DNA of 64,000 nt from an uncultured Blautia sp. (GCA_934424575.1 CAKRXU010000011.1:1-64000); one strand, 5' to 3'. Shown: positions 17,029-26,223, numbered from the stretch's first letter. Program-made: numbers and translations. The notes: a model not told the origin generated them from the letters alone.

Positions 17029-18336
17029 ATGGGGAATTATACCAGAGAAGAAATATTACAGATGGTTGAGGAGGAAGACGTAGAATTCATCCGCCTTCAG
17101 TTTACTGATATGTTCGGTGCTATCAAAAATATCGCTGTTACGACCCGGGAACTTCCCCGTGCGTTGGACAACCAGTGCATCATCAACGGAGAACAGATCG
17201 CGGGAATGGATCTTGAGAATGGCTCAGATCTCTATCTCCGCCCGGTTCTGGATACTTTTGCGATCCTTCCGTGGAGACCGCAGCAGGGAAAAGTTGCGAG
17301 AATGATCTGCGATCTCTACTGGCCGGATGGTACACCATACAAAAACAGCCCGAGATATATTCTTGAGAGAGTAGCCGAAGAGGCGGAGCAGGAAGGATAT
17401 ACCTGCTACATTGACCCGGAGTGTGAATTTTTCCTTTTCCACACAGACGACAATGGCAATCCGACAACTGTAACACATGAGAAAGCAGGATACCTGGACA
17501 TGAGTCCGCTGGATCTTGGCGAGAATGCAAGACGTGACATGGTGCTGACACTCGAAGATATGGGAATGGAAGTAGAATCCTCCCATCATGAGGCAGCTCC
17601 GGCACAGCATGAGATTGATTTCAGCTATGGCGAGATGCGTGATATCGCAGACTGCATCATGACATTCAAGATGGCAGTCCGTATTGTTGCAAAACGTCAT
17701 GGACTTCATGCGACTTTTATGCCGAAGCCAAGAGCAGAAGTAAATGGTTCCGGAATGCACATCCAGTTTTCTGTATTCAAAAATGGAAGGAATCTGTTTG
17801 AAGACGCAGATCATCCGGGAGAATTAAGTGAAGAGGCACGTTATTTTATTGGAGGGCTTCTTGCACACAGCAGGGAAATGGCACTGATCACCAATCCTCT
17901 TGTGAATTCCTACAAGCGTCTTGTTCCGGGATATGATGCACCGACAGAACTTACCTGGACAGAAAACAATCAGAATTCACTCGTCCGTATCCCTGTAACA
18001 AGAGGAGAGGGAACAAGAGTGGAACTGAGAAGCCCGGATGCATCTTCCAATCCATACCTGGTGTTTGCAGTATGTCTTGCAGCCGGACTGGATGGAATTC
18101 GAAACAAAATTTCTCCTACAAAATCGTCAAATATCGCAACACAGGATCAGGAGACCGAGCATCTTCCGGAAACACTCAAAGATGCGATCGAACTTTTTGA
18201 AAACAGCACCTGGATCCGGGGAATACTGGGCGAAGAATTCTGCAGGACTTATCTTGCACAGAAGAAAGATGAGTGGCTGCGCTATACCAGACAGGTAACT
18301 GACTGGGAAGTAGAGGAATACCTGTATCGCCTGTAA
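17029..18336 (+). CDS. glnA: Glutamine synthetase type I
   Basis: Dodecameric GSI, ATP-dependent glutamine formation. The 435-residue length fits the short GSI-alpha subtype. Visible motifs are LQFTDMFGAIKN, DPECEFFLF (metal site), EVNGSGMHIQFS (ammonium/ATP loop), NSYKRLVPGYDAPT and VELRSPDASSNPYL. The KPLYDLPxEE-type adenylylation block is absent, so control by adenylylation is not expected. ATG at 17029 has AAGGAG at 17015-17020; an ATG at 17024 is out of frame. nitR follows after 30 bases, giving a glnA-nitR unit like that described in Clostridium saccharobutylicum. Expression is expected to depend on read-through of the leader terminator. Confidence 0.95.
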   Translation: MGNYTREEILQMVEEEDVEFIRLQFTDMFGAIKNIAVTTRELPRALDNQCIINGEQIAGMDLENGSDLYLRPVLDTFAILPWRPQQGKVARMICDLYWPDGTPYKNSPRYILERVAEEAEQEGYTCYIDPECEFFLFHTDDNGNPTTVTHEKAGYLDMSPLDLGENARRDMVLTLEDMGMEVESSHHEAAPAQHEIDFSYGEMRDIADCIMTFKMAVRIVAKRHGLHATFMPKPRAEVNGSGMHIQFSVFKNGRNLFEDADHPGELSEEARYFIGGLLAHSREMALITNPLVNSYKRLVPGYDAPTELTWTENNQNSLVRIPVTRGEGTRVELRSPDASSNPYLVFAVCLAAGLDGIRNKISPTKSSNIATQDQETEHLPETLKDAIELFENSTWIRGILGEEFCRTYLAQKKDEWLRYTRQVTDWEVEEYLYRL

Positions 18337-18366
18337 GCATAAGACAAAAAATAGGAGAACACTTGT

Positions 18367-18915
18367 ATGAGCAGCATTGTGATCGCATTACCCAAAATCG
18401 AAGATGCCAGAAAAATCCGTGCGGTTCTGGAACGGCACGGATTTACCGTTGCATCTGTATGTACAACCGCATCAAATGCTCTGTCAAGTGCTTCCGAACT
18501 TGGAAGCGGCGTACTGATCTGCAGTCATCGGCTTCCGGATATGAATTATCTTGATCTTTCAGAGTGTATGCCAAGAGATTTTGAAATGCTGCTTCTTGCG
18601 TCTGCGAGAGTGATCTGTGAAGTGCCGACATCGATCCTGTCGGTACAGATGCCTGTCAAGGCAAGTGATCTTGTCAATACGGTAAATATGATCCTGACGC
18701 AGCAGGAGCGGAGAAAAAGAAAAGAAAAAAAGAAACCGAAGGCACGGTCCTGGAAAGAACAGAATTATATATCCAATGCAAAAATGATGCTGATGCAGCG
18801 AAATCATTTAAGTGAAGATGAAGCCTACCGTTATATCCAGAAATCCAGTATGGATTCCGGAACGAACATGGTAGAAACAGCACAGATGCTATTGATGCTT
18901 TTATATGATGAATAA
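18367..18915 (+). CDS. nitR: ANTAR-domain antiterminator, NitR type
   Basis: RNA-binding transcription antiterminator. Residues 1 to about 112 have the outline of a response-regulator receiver, then a basic linker (RRKRKEKKKPKARS, 115-128), then a C-terminal ANTAR three-helix domain (about 132-180: NYISNAKMMLMQRNHLSEDEAYRYIQ, quoted in part, with the pattern AKxxLMxxxxxxExxAYRxIQ). The receiver is degenerate: no acidic pair after the first strand (IALPKIED), Ser53 where the phosphoacceptor Asp should be (ICSHRLPDM), and Met95 for the conserved Lys (SVQMPVK). Control by phosphorylation is therefore unlikely. Position behind glnA and the matching hexaloop hairpins in four nitrogen-gene leaders point to these as its targets. 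Domain call is confident; regulon is inference. Confidence 0.85.
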   Translation: MSSIVIALPKIEDARKIRAVLERHGFTVASVCTTASNALSSASELGSGVLICSHRLPDMNYLDLSECMPRDFEMLLLASARVICEVPTSILSVQMPVKASDLVNTVNMILTQQERRKRKEKKKPKARSWKEQNYISNAKMMLMQRNHLSEDEAYRYIQKSSMDSGTNMVETAQMLLMLLYDE

Positions 18916-18970
18916 TAAAAATAAAATGATAAAAAACTTTTAAGAGACTTAATATATGGAGGATGAGGAA

Positions 18971-20302
18971 ATGGAGTTTTTGGATGGTACATGGAAAAAA
19001 GAAGTTACTTCGTGGGAAGCACTGTTAGGAGAGGAACTTCTGGATCAGGAAGTTGTTCTGGAGGGAGCCGTTCACAGCATCCGAAATATGGGCGATGTTG
19101 CGTTCGTGATCCTCAGAAGAAGAGAGGGACTTTTTCAGACTGTTTTTGAAAATGAAAAAGCAAACTTTTCCATTCATGATCTCAAAGAGGCAATGACACT
19201 TCGCGTGAAAGGAATCCTGAATGCAGAAGAACGTGCGCCTCATGGAAGAGAGATCCGCATCAGAGAAATTGAGATCCTGTCACAGCCGGCAGAACCGATG
19301 CCGCTGGCGATCGACAAATGGAAATTAAACACATCTCTGGAGGCAAAACTGAATTTACGTCCGATCGCACTCCGTAACATCCAGGAACGTTCCAAATTCA
19401 AGATCCAGGAAGCGCTGACACGTGCTTTCCGTGATTACCTCTATGAGAACGGTTTCACAGAGATCCACACACCGAAGATCGGTGCAAGAGGAGCCGAGGG
19501 TGGAGCAAACCTTTTCAAATTCAGCTACTTCCACAAACCGGCAGTCCTCGCACAGAGCCCGCAGTTCTACAAACAGATGATGGTCGGTGTGTTTGACAGA
19601 GTATTTGAGACAGGACCGGTATTCCGTGCAGAGAAACACAACACCAAACGTCACTTAAACGAATATACCAGCCTTGACTTTGAGATGGGATACATCGACA
19701 GCTTCGAAGAGATCATGGCAATGGAAACAGGATTTCTTCAGTATGCAGTAGCACTTCTTCAGAAAGACTACGCAAAGGAACTTCAGATCCTTAAAGTACA
19801 GCTTCCAAAAGTAGACAAGATCCCGGCAGTCCGTTTTGACAAAGCCAAAGAACTGGTTTCTGAGAAATATAACCGTAAGATCCGCAACCCATACGATCTG
19901 GAGCCGGAAGAAGAAGCTCTGATCGGAAGGTATTTCAAAGAAGAATACGATGCGGACTTTGTATTTGTAACTCATTATCCGTCCAAGAAACGTCCGTTCT
20001 ACGCAATGGATGATCCGAGTGATGAGAAGTTTACCTTAAGTTTTGACCTTCTTTTCCACGGACTGGAAGTAACGACCGGCGGACAGAGAATCCATGACTA
20101 CGATCAGCTCAAAGCCAAGATCGCAGCAAGAGGCATGGAAGAAGAAGGAATGGAGCAGTATCTGGATACCTTCAAACATGGCATGCCGCCACATGGAGGA
20201 CTTGGTATTGGTCTGGAACGTCTGACCATGCAGCTTCTTGGAGAAGAAAACGTCCGTGAAGCGTGTCTGTTCCCGAGAGACCTGAACAGACTGGAGCCGT
20301 AA
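18971..20302 (+). CDS. aspS: Aspartyl-tRNA synthetase, archaeal type (likely non-discriminating)
   Basis: Class II synthetase charging tRNA with aspartate. At 443 residues it lacks the large GAD insertion of the bacterial AspRS and resembles archaeal/eukaryal AspRS: an N-terminal OB fold (GAVHSIRNMGDVAFVILRRREGLFQ), class II motif 2 FETGPVFRAEKHNTKRHLNEYTSLDFEMG (partly quoted as FRAEKHNTKRHLNEYTSLD), and motif 3 GGLGIGLERLTMQLLG. It sits directly ahead of gatCAB, so it most likely mischarges tRNA-Asn with Asp, which GatCAB then amidates to Asn-tRNA. ATG at 18971 has GGAGGATGAGGA before it; the ATG at 18956 overlaps that site and is less likely. Specificity was inferred from context, not residues. 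Confidence 0.9.
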   Translation: MEFLDGTWKKEVTSWEALLGEELLDQEVVLEGAVHSIRNMGDVAFVILRRREGLFQTVFENEKANFSIHDLKEAMTLRVKGILNAEERAPHGREIRIREIEILSQPAEPMPLAIDKWKLNTSLEAKLNLRPIALRNIQERSKFKIQEALTRAFRDYLYENGFTEIHTPKIGARGAEGGANLFKFSYFHKPAVLAQSPQFYKQMMVGVFDRVFETGPVFRAEKHNTKRHLNEYTSLDFEMGYIDSFEEIMAMETGFLQYAVALLQKDYAKELQILKVQLPKVDKIPAVRFDKAKELVSEKYNRKIRNPYDLEPEEEALIGRYFKEEYDADFVFVTHYPSKKRPFYAMDDPSDEKFTLSFDLLFHGLEVTTGGQRIHDYDQLKAKIAARGMEEEGMEQYLDTFKHGMPPHGGLGIGLERLTMQLLGEENVREACLFPRDLNRLEP

Positions 20303-20321
20303 GAGAAGGAGGAAAAGTCAG

Positions 20322-20615
20322 ATGGCAAAGATCATAGATGACGAAACAATCGAAAACGTATGCATCCTCGCAAAACTTTCCTTAAGTGAGGAAGCCAAGG
20401 AAAAAGCAAAGCAGGACATGCAGAAAATGCTGGATTATGTAGAAAAACTGGACGAACTGGATACAGATGGCGTGGAGCCTCTGTCCCATATCTTTGGTGA
20501 TGAAAATGTATTCCGTGATGACGTTGTGACAAACGGAGACAACAAAGAAGCAATGCTTGCAAACGCACCAAAGGAAAAAGAAGGACAGTATCAGGTACCG
20601 AAGACCATAGGATAG
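20322..20615 (+). CDS. gatC: Asp/Glu-tRNA amidotransferase subunit C
   Basis: Small stabilising subunit of the GatCAB complex, wrapping around GatA and GatB. The 97-residue length and the pattern IENVCILAKLSLSEEAKEK...MLDYVEKLDELDTDGVEP and the acidic FGDENVFRDD segment are typical. An AGAAGGAGG ribosome site lies 8 bases ahead. It starts 19 bases after aspS and is followed by gatA within 10 bases, so all four genes form one operon. Confidence 0.95.
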   Translation: MAKIIDDETIENVCILAKLSLSEEAKEKAKQDMQKMLDYVEKLDELDTDGVEPLSHIFGDENVFRDDVVTNGDNKEAMLANAPKEKEGQYQVPKTIG

Positions 20616-20625
20616 GAGAATGAGG

Positions 20626-22101
20626 ATGGAACTGCAGACGATGACAGCCCTGGAGCTGTCAAAAAAGATCAGACAGCGTCAGGTCAAAGTAGCAGACGGT
20701 GTCAAAGAGGTTTTTGATCAGATAGAGAAAAAAGAGGGTAAAGTACACGCATATCTTGACCTTTATAAGAAAGACGCTCTTGCAAGAGCAAAAGAAGTCG
20801 AAAAAGGAATCATGGACGGCACCTACACCGGACCGCTCGCCGGAGTGCCGATCGCAGTCAAAGACAACATTTGTATCAAAGGCAAAAAAACAACCTGTGC
20901 ATCAAAAATATTAGAGAACTTCGTACCACAGTATAACGCAGAAGTCATCGACCGTCTGGAAAAAGCCGGAATGATCGTGATCGGAAAGACCAACATGGAC
21001 GAGTTCGCCATGGGAAGTACCACAGAAACTTCTGCTTGCGGTGTGACAAGAAACCCGTGGAATCTGGAACACGTTCCGGGAGGTTCTTCCGGTGGTTCCT
21101 GTGCGGCAGTAGCAGCAGGAGAAGCCTTTATGGCTTTAGGTTCTGACACCGGCGGTTCTATCCGTCAGCCAAGTTCTTTCTGCGGTGTGACCGGAATCAA
21201 ACCGACTTACGGAACTGTATCCCGTTATGGACTGGTAGCCTATGCTTCCTCTCTTGACCAGATCGGACCGGTCGGAAAAGACGTGGCAGACTGTGCCGCA
21301 CTTCTTGAAGTGATCGCAGGACATGACCCGAAAGACAGCACTTCCCTCGACCGCAAAGACCTTGATTTCTCAAAGAGCATTGAGGAGAAGAAACTTCTCG
21401 GAATGAAGTTCGGCGTGCCGAAAGAATTCCTCGCCAAAGGTCTTGATCCGGAAGTCAAAGATGCTTTTATGGAGACTCTCAAAGTCCTCACCTCACAGGG
21501 CGCGATCGTAGAATTTTTCTCCGTAGAGACAATGGAATATATGATACCTGCCTATTATATCATCGCCAGTGCGGAGGCCAGCTCCAACCTGGAACGTTTC
21601 GATGGTGTAAAATACGGCTATCGTGCAGCAGAGTACGAGGGACTTCACGATATGTACAAAAAGACCAGAACAGAAGGATTCGGTGAGGAAGTCAAACGCC
21701 GTATCATGCTTGGTTCCTTCGTTTTAAGTTCCGGTTATTACGATGCCTATTACCTGAAAGCACTTCGTACCAAAGCCCTGATCAAACAGGAATTCGACCG
21801 TGCTTTTGATAAATACGATGTGATCCTTGCGCCGGCTGCTCCGTACACAGCACCAAAGATCGGAGAAAGCCTCAAGGACCCGCTTGCCATGTATCTTGGC
21901 GATATCTATACCGTTGCCGTCAACCTCTGCGGTCTGCCAGGAATCACCGTTCCGTGCGGACAGGACAAGGCAGGCATGCCGATCGGTATCCAGATGATCG
22001 GAAACTGCTTCGGAGAACACAAGATCCTCCGTGCAGCGGCTGCTTATGAAGCAGAAAGAGGGGCATTCCCGACTCCTCTGAAAGGAGGCAAAGAGGCATG
22101 A
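20626..22101 (+). CDS. gatA: Asp/Glu-tRNA amidotransferase subunit A
   Basis: Glutaminase subunit of GatCAB, releasing ammonia from glutamine for transamidation. The amidase-signature triad is present: Lys79 in GVPIAVKDN, cis-Ser154 in PGGSSGGSCAAV and nucleophile Ser178 in GSDTGGSIRQPSSFCG. At 491 residues it is full length. ATG at 20626 is preferred over ATG at 20620 because AGGAG (20614-20618) then has normal 7-base spacing. The stop overlaps the gatB start by four bases (ATGA), so GatA and GatB are translationally coupled. Confidence 0.97.
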   Translation: MELQTMTALELSKKIRQRQVKVADGVKEVFDQIEKKEGKVHAYLDLYKKDALARAKEVEKGIMDGTYTGPLAGVPIAVKDNICIKGKKTTCASKILENFVPQYNAEVIDRLEKAGMIVIGKTNMDEFAMGSTTETSACGVTRNPWNLEHVPGGSSGGSCAAVAAGEAFMALGSDTGGSIRQPSSFCGVTGIKPTYGTVSRYGLVAYASSLDQIGPVGKDVADCAALLEVIAGHDPKDSTSLDRKDLDFSKSIEEKKLLGMKFGVPKEFLAKGLDPEVKDAFMETLKVLTSQGAIVEFFSVETMEYMIPAYYIIASAEASSNLERFDGVKYGYRAAEYEGLHDMYKKTRTEGFGEEVKRRIMLGSFVLSSGYYDAYYLKALRTKALIKQEFDRAFDKYDVILAPAAPYTAPKIGESLKDPLAMYLGDIYTVAVNLCGLPGITVPCGQDKAGMPIGIQMIGNCFGEHKILRAAAAYEAERGAFPTPLKGGKEA

Positions 22102-23543
22102 AACAGTACGAAACCGTCATTGGTCTTGAAGTCCATGTAGAACTTGCAACAAAAACAAAGATATTCTGTGGATGCTCTACAGAGTTTGGTGGAGCACCAA
22201 ATACACATACCTGCCCAGTCTGCACCGGTATGCCGGGTTCTCTGCCGGTACTGAATAAGAAGGTCGTAGAATTTGCACTCAAAGCCGGTATCGCGGCAAA
22301 CTGCCAGATCAACCAGTACTGCAAATTCGACAGAAAGAACTATTTTTACCCGGATAACCCGCAGAACTACCAGATCTCACAGCTTTACCTGCCGATCTGC
22401 CACGATGGATGGGTAGAGATCGAAACTTCTGCCGGAAAGAAAAAGATCCGTATCCACGAAATGCATATGGAAGAAGATGCCGGAAAGCTGATCCATGATG
22501 AATGGGAAGACTGCTCTCTGGTAGACTATAACCGAAGCGGCGTGCCGCTGATCGAGATCGTATCCGAGCCGGATATGAGAAGTTCTGAGGAAGTTATCGC
22601 ATACCTCGAAAAACTTCGCTGCATGATGCAGTATCTCGGTGTATCTGACTGTAAATTACAGGAAGGCTCCATGCGTGCCGATGTCAACCTGTCTGTCCGT
22701 GAAGTCGGCAGTGAGACATTCGGAACAAGGACCGAGATGAAGAACCTGAACTCCTTCAAGGCGATCGCGAGAGCTATCGAGGGTGAGAGAGAACGTCAGA
22801 TCGAACTGATCGAAGAAGGCAGAGTCGTTGTCCAGGAAACCCGCCGCTGGGATGACAACAAAGAATCTTCCCACGCCATGCGTTCCAAAGAGGATGCCAA
22901 AGATTACCGTTACTTCCCGGACCCGGATCTTCCGCCGATCCATATTTCCGATGCATGGATCGATGAGATCCGCACTTCCCAGCCGGAACTCCGCGAGGAA
23001 AAACAGCTTCGTTATCAGGAAGAATTTGAACTTCCGGTATACGATGCAGGAATCCTTACCGAGTCCAGACACCTTTCTGAGCTTTTTGAGGAAGTCGCAA
23101 ACCTCTGCGGCAGCCCGAAGAAAGCAGCCAACTGGTTCATGGGTGAAGTACTCCGTCTGACCAAGGACAAGGGCCTTGACGTGGAAAAAGTTTCCTTTAC
23201 ACCGAAACATCTCGCCGACCTGATCCAGATGGTGGAGAAAAAAGAAGTCAGCGCACAGAATGCAAAGAAAGTTTTTGAAAAAGTCTTTGACGAGGATATC
23301 GAACCAGTATCCTATATCGAAGAACACGGTCTCAAGATCGTAGAAGATACAGGACTTCTCAACGATACCTTACAGAAGATCATGGATGAGAACCCTGGAC
23401 CGCTCGCAGAACTTCTTGGCGGTAAAGAAAAAGTATTCGGATTCTTCGTCGGTAAGATGATGAGAGAACTCAAAGGCAAGGCAAGCCCGGATGCAGTCCG
23501 TGAAGCACTTGTAAAAGAAGTGGAGAAAAGAAAAAATCAATAA
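22098..23543 (+). CDS. gatB: Asp/Glu-tRNA amidotransferase subunit B
   Basis: Kinase/transamidase subunit that activates the mischarged Asp or Glu on tRNA with ATP and transfers ammonia to it. Starts ETVIGLEVHVELATKTKIFC, with zinc-ligand cysteines in FCGCSTEFG and HTCPVCTGMPG. The catalytic-cradle signatures RKNYFYPDNPQNYQISQ (most of it) and EMKNLNSFKAIARAIEGE follow, as does the C-terminal YqeY-like tail domain for tRNA. Length 481 is standard. No terminator is seen before dapL, 45 bases on, although a small GCTTC/GAAGC hairpin lies in the gap. Confidence 0.97.
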   Translation: MKQYETVIGLEVHVELATKTKIFCGCSTEFGGAPNTHTCPVCTGMPGSLPVLNKKVVEFALKAGIAANCQINQYCKFDRKNYFYPDNPQNYQISQLYLPICHDGWVEIETSAGKKKIRIHEMHMEEDAGKLIHDEWEDCSLVDYNRSGVPLIEIVSEPDMRSSEEVIAYLEKLRCMMQYLGVSDCKLQEGSMRADVNLSVREVGSETFGTRTEMKNLNSFKAIARAIEGERERQIELIEEGRVVVQETRRWDDNKESSHAMRSKEDAKDYRYFPDPDLPPIHISDAWIDEIRTSQPELREEKQLRYQEEFELPVYDAGILTESRHLSELFEEVANLCGSPKKAANWFMGEVLRLTKDKGLDVEKVSFTPKHLADLIQMVEKKEVSAQNAKKVFEKVFDEDIEPVSYIEEHGLKIVEDTGLLNDTLQKIMDENPGPLAELLGGKEKVFGFFVGKMMRELKGKASPDAVREALVKEVEKRKNQ

Positions 23544-23588
23544 TGCTTCAATAGAGAAGCGCAAACATAGAGATGAGGAGAAATTATT

Positions 23589-24803
23589 ATGGTAACAGTA
23601 AATAAAAATTATCTGAAACTGCCGGGAAGCTATCTTTTTTCCACGATCGCCAAAAAAGTAGCAGCTTATCAGGAAGCGAATCCGGATGTACAGATCGTAC
23701 GTCTTGGAATCGGTGATGTCACACAGCCGCTTGCACCGGCGATCATTGATGCACTTCACAAATCTGTCGATGAGATGGCAAATGCCGAGACTTTCCACGG
23801 CTATGCGCCGGATCTCGGATACGAATTCTTAAGAAGTGCGATCGTAAAAAATGATTACGAGGCACGCGGATGCCAGATCAGTGCGGATGAGATCTTTGTA
23901 TCCGACGGAGCGAAGAGTGACTCCGGAAACATTCAGGAGATCTTTGGCACAGACAACAAAGTAGCAGTCTGCGACCCGGTTTATCCTGTTTATGTAGACA
24001 CAAACGTAATGGCAGGACGTACCGGCGAATACAACAAGAAAAACGAAAATTTTGATGGAGTGATCTACATGCCGTGTCTGGAATCCAATGGATTTCTGCC
24101 GGAACTTCCGGTAGAGACACCGGATCTGATCTATCTCTGCTTCCCGAACAACCCAAGTGGCGCAGCAATCACAAAGGACAAACTTCAGGAGTGGGTAGAC
24201 TACGCAAACAAGAACGGTGCAGTGATCATCTACGACGCCGCTTACGAGGCATACATCACAGAGGAAGATGTGCCGCACAGCATTTACGAGTGTGAAGGTG
24301 CACGTACCTGTGCGATCGAGCTGAGAAGCTTTTCCAAGAATGCAGGATTTACCGGTGTCCGTCTTGGATTCACCGTTGTCCCGAAAGACCTTGTCCGCGA
24401 AGGTGTTGCCCTTCATGATCTCTGGGCAAGACGTCACGGAACCAAATTCAATGGTGCCCCATATATCGTACAGCGGGCAGGCGAAGCTGTTTATTCTCCA
24501 GAAGGAAAAGCACAGTTAAAAGAGCAGGTTGCCTACTATATGAGAAATGCCCATACGATCTACAACGGTCTGAAAGAAGCAGGCTATTCTGTATCCGGCG
24601 GCGTGAACGCTCCATATATCTGGCTCAAAACACCGAACAATATGAGTTCCTGGGATTTCTTTGACTATCTTCTGGAAACAGCACACGTTGTCGGTACACC
24701 GGGATCAGGATTTGGTGCACACGGAGAAGGCTTTTTCCGCCTGACCGCCTTCGGAACCTACGAAAATACCTTAGAGGCGATCCGCAGGATCACAGCTTTA
24801 TAA
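23589..24803 (+). CDS. dapL: LL-diaminopimelate aminotransferase
   Basis: PLP enzyme converting tetrahydrodipicolinate directly to LL-diaminopimelate with glutamate as donor, a shortcut for lysine and peptidoglycan synthesis found in many Clostridia. The start [20 protein letters not shown], then [41 protein letters not shown] and the PLP-lysine motif [15 protein letters not shown] identify DapL rather than a general aminotransferase. Length 404 agrees. Its start has GATGAGGAG ahead, and a terminator follows, making it the probable last gene of the aspS-gatCAB transcript. It consumes glutamate made by the neighbouring GOGAT. Confidence 0.95.
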   Translation: MVTVNKNYLKLPGSYLFSTIAKKVAAYQEANPDVQIVRLGIGDVTQPLAPAIIDALHKSVDEMANAETFHGYAPDLGYEFLRSAIVKNDYEARGCQISADEIFVSDGAKSDSGNIQEIFGTDNKVAVCDPVYPVYVDTNVMAGRTGEYNKKNENFDGVIYMPCLESNGFLPELPVETPDLIYLCFPNNPSGAAITKDKLQEWVDYANKNGAVIIYDAAYEAYITEEDVPHSIYECEGARTCAIELRSFSKNAGFTGVRLGFTVVPKDLVREGVALHDLWARRHGTKFNGAPYIVQRAGEAVYSPEGKAQLKEQVAYYMRNAHTIYNGLKEAGYSVSGGVNAPYIWLKTPNNMSSWDFFDYLLETAHVVGTPGSGFGAHGEGFFRLTAFGTYENTLEAIRRITAL

Positions 24804-24827
24804 AAAATTATCATGAAAAACTGGCAG

Positions 24828-24855
24828 CAGGGTGTCGAAATGGCACCCTGTTTTT
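24828..24855 (+). terminator. Terminator after dapL
   Basis: CAGGGTG (24828-24834) pairs with CACCCTG (24844-24850), followed by TTTTT. Confidence 0.85.
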
Positions 24856-24887
24856 GCATGCCATGAAATCCTCCGGCGAGATTGGCA

Positions 24888-24916
24888 TTGCCAGAAAGAA
24901 GATAATAACGTATAAT
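24888..24916 (+). promoter_or_regulatory. Promoter of the M18 peptidase gene
   Basis: TTGCCA (24888-24893) and TATAAT (24911-24916) with a 17-base spacer, about 30 bases before the ribosome site. Confidence 0.7.
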
Positions 24917-24954
24917 CAAGTGCAGAATAAACAACAGATGAGGAGTGGCTGATT

Positions 24955-26223
24955 ATGTATTATGAAACAACAAAAGAACTGCTTGCTTTTATCAAAAAAA
25001 GCCCTACGGCATTCCACGCTGTAGAAGAAATGCAGACGAGACTGATGGAAGATGGATTCCAGGTGCTTTCGGAGAAGGAACACTGGAAGCTTACCCCAGG
25101 CGGAAAATATGTGGTAACGCGAAATCATTCTGCTCTGATCGCTTTTACCATACCGGAGAGGGAATCCTGGAAGTTTCATATCATTGCCAGCCACAGTGAT
25201 TCGCCGTCTTTTAAGATCAAAGAAAACTCGGAGATCGTTGTAGAGAAGACTTACGTGAAACTGAATGTCGAGAAGTACGGCGGGATGCTGATGGCACCGT
25301 GGTTTGACCGTCCGCTGTCCATTGCCGGAAGAGTGATCGTGCGAAAAGACGGAAAGTTAGAAGAAAAACTGATCAATTTTGACAGGGACCTCGTGATGAT
25401 CCCGAACCTTGCGATCCATATGAACCGTGAGGCGAACAGCGGCATTTCCTATAATCCGCAGAAAGATGTGCTGCCGTTATTCAGTATGGGAGGATCTGAG
25501 GTATCCCTGCAGAAACTTCTCAGTGCACAGCTTGGTATAGAAGAAAAAGATATCCTGAGTCATGATCTCTTTCTGTACAACCGCATGGAAGGCTCCATAT
25601 GGGGTGCAGAGAACGAATTCGCATCCAGTGGCAGACTGGATGACCTGCAGTGTGCTTTTGCGTCTCTGAAGGGCTTTATGAGCGCACAGAAGCAGGAATG
25701 CATTGCAGTTCACTGCGTCCTTGACAATGAGGAAGTCGGAAGCGGCACGAAACAGGGGGCTGCATCCACCTTCCTCAAAGACATACTCCTCCGTATCAAC
25801 AGCGGACTTGGAAGGACTTACGAGGAATATCTGATGACACTTGCGGACAGCTTCATGATCTCCGCAGACAATGCCCATGCGCTCCACCCGAACTACACAG
25901 ACAAGGCAGACCCGGTCAACCATCCGCTTCTGAATCAGGGAATCGTGATCAAATACAATGCAAACCAGAAATACTGCACAGATGCAGTGTCAGCGGCTGT
26001 GTTCAAAGATCTCTGCGACAGGGCAGGTGTTCCGTGGCAGACATTTGTCAACCGTTCTGACATCCCGGGAGGTTCCACGCTTGGAAATATCTCCAACACA
26101 CAGGTTCCGATGAACACGGTGGATATCGGTCTGCCGCAGCTTTCCATGCATTCTCCGTATGAGACAGCAGGGGTGAAGGATACAGAGTATTTGGTTAAGG
26201 CAGCAAAAGAATTTTTTGCATAA
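24955..26223 (+). CDS. M18 family aminopeptidase
   Basis: Cytoplasmic zinc metallopeptidase removing N-terminal residues, classically acidic ones (aspartyl aminopeptidase family), forming a tetrahedral dodecamer. Metal ligands and catalytic residues appear in order: IASHSDSPSFK, SSGRLDDLQCAF, DNEEVGSGTKQGA, ISADNAHALHPNY and the final SMHSPYETAG. The length of 422 matches the bacterial ApeB-type enzymes. GATGAGGAG precedes the ATG. It leads a small group with a HAD phosphatase and a tyrosine phosphatase at gaps of 25 and 19 bases. Substrate preference is not decided here. Confidence 0.92.
   Translation: MYYETTKELLAFIKKSPTAFHAVEEMQTRLMEDGFQVLSEKEHWKLTPGGKYVVTRNHSALIAFTIPERESWKFHIIASHSDSPSFKIKENSEIVVEKTYVKLNVEKYGGMLMAPWFDRPLSIAGRVIVRKDGKLEEKLINFDRDLVMIPNLAIHMNREANSGISYNPQKDVLPLFSMGGSEVSLQKLLSAQLGIEEKDILSHDLFLYNRMEGSIWGAENEFASSGRLDDLQCAFASLKGFMSAQKQECIAVHCVLDNEEVGSGTKQGAASTFLKDILLRINSGLGRTYEEYLMTLADSFMISADNAHALHPNYTDKADPVNHPLLNQGIVIKYNANQKYCTDAVSAAVFKDLCDRAGVPWQTFVNRSDIPGGSTLGNISNTQVPMNTVDIGLPQLSMHSPYETAGVKDTEYLVKAAKEFFA

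Noticed and set aside
23545..23560. GCTTC/GAAGC hairpin with loop AATAGA before dapL
   Set aside because: The loop lacks G4 and no terminator follows; probably chance.
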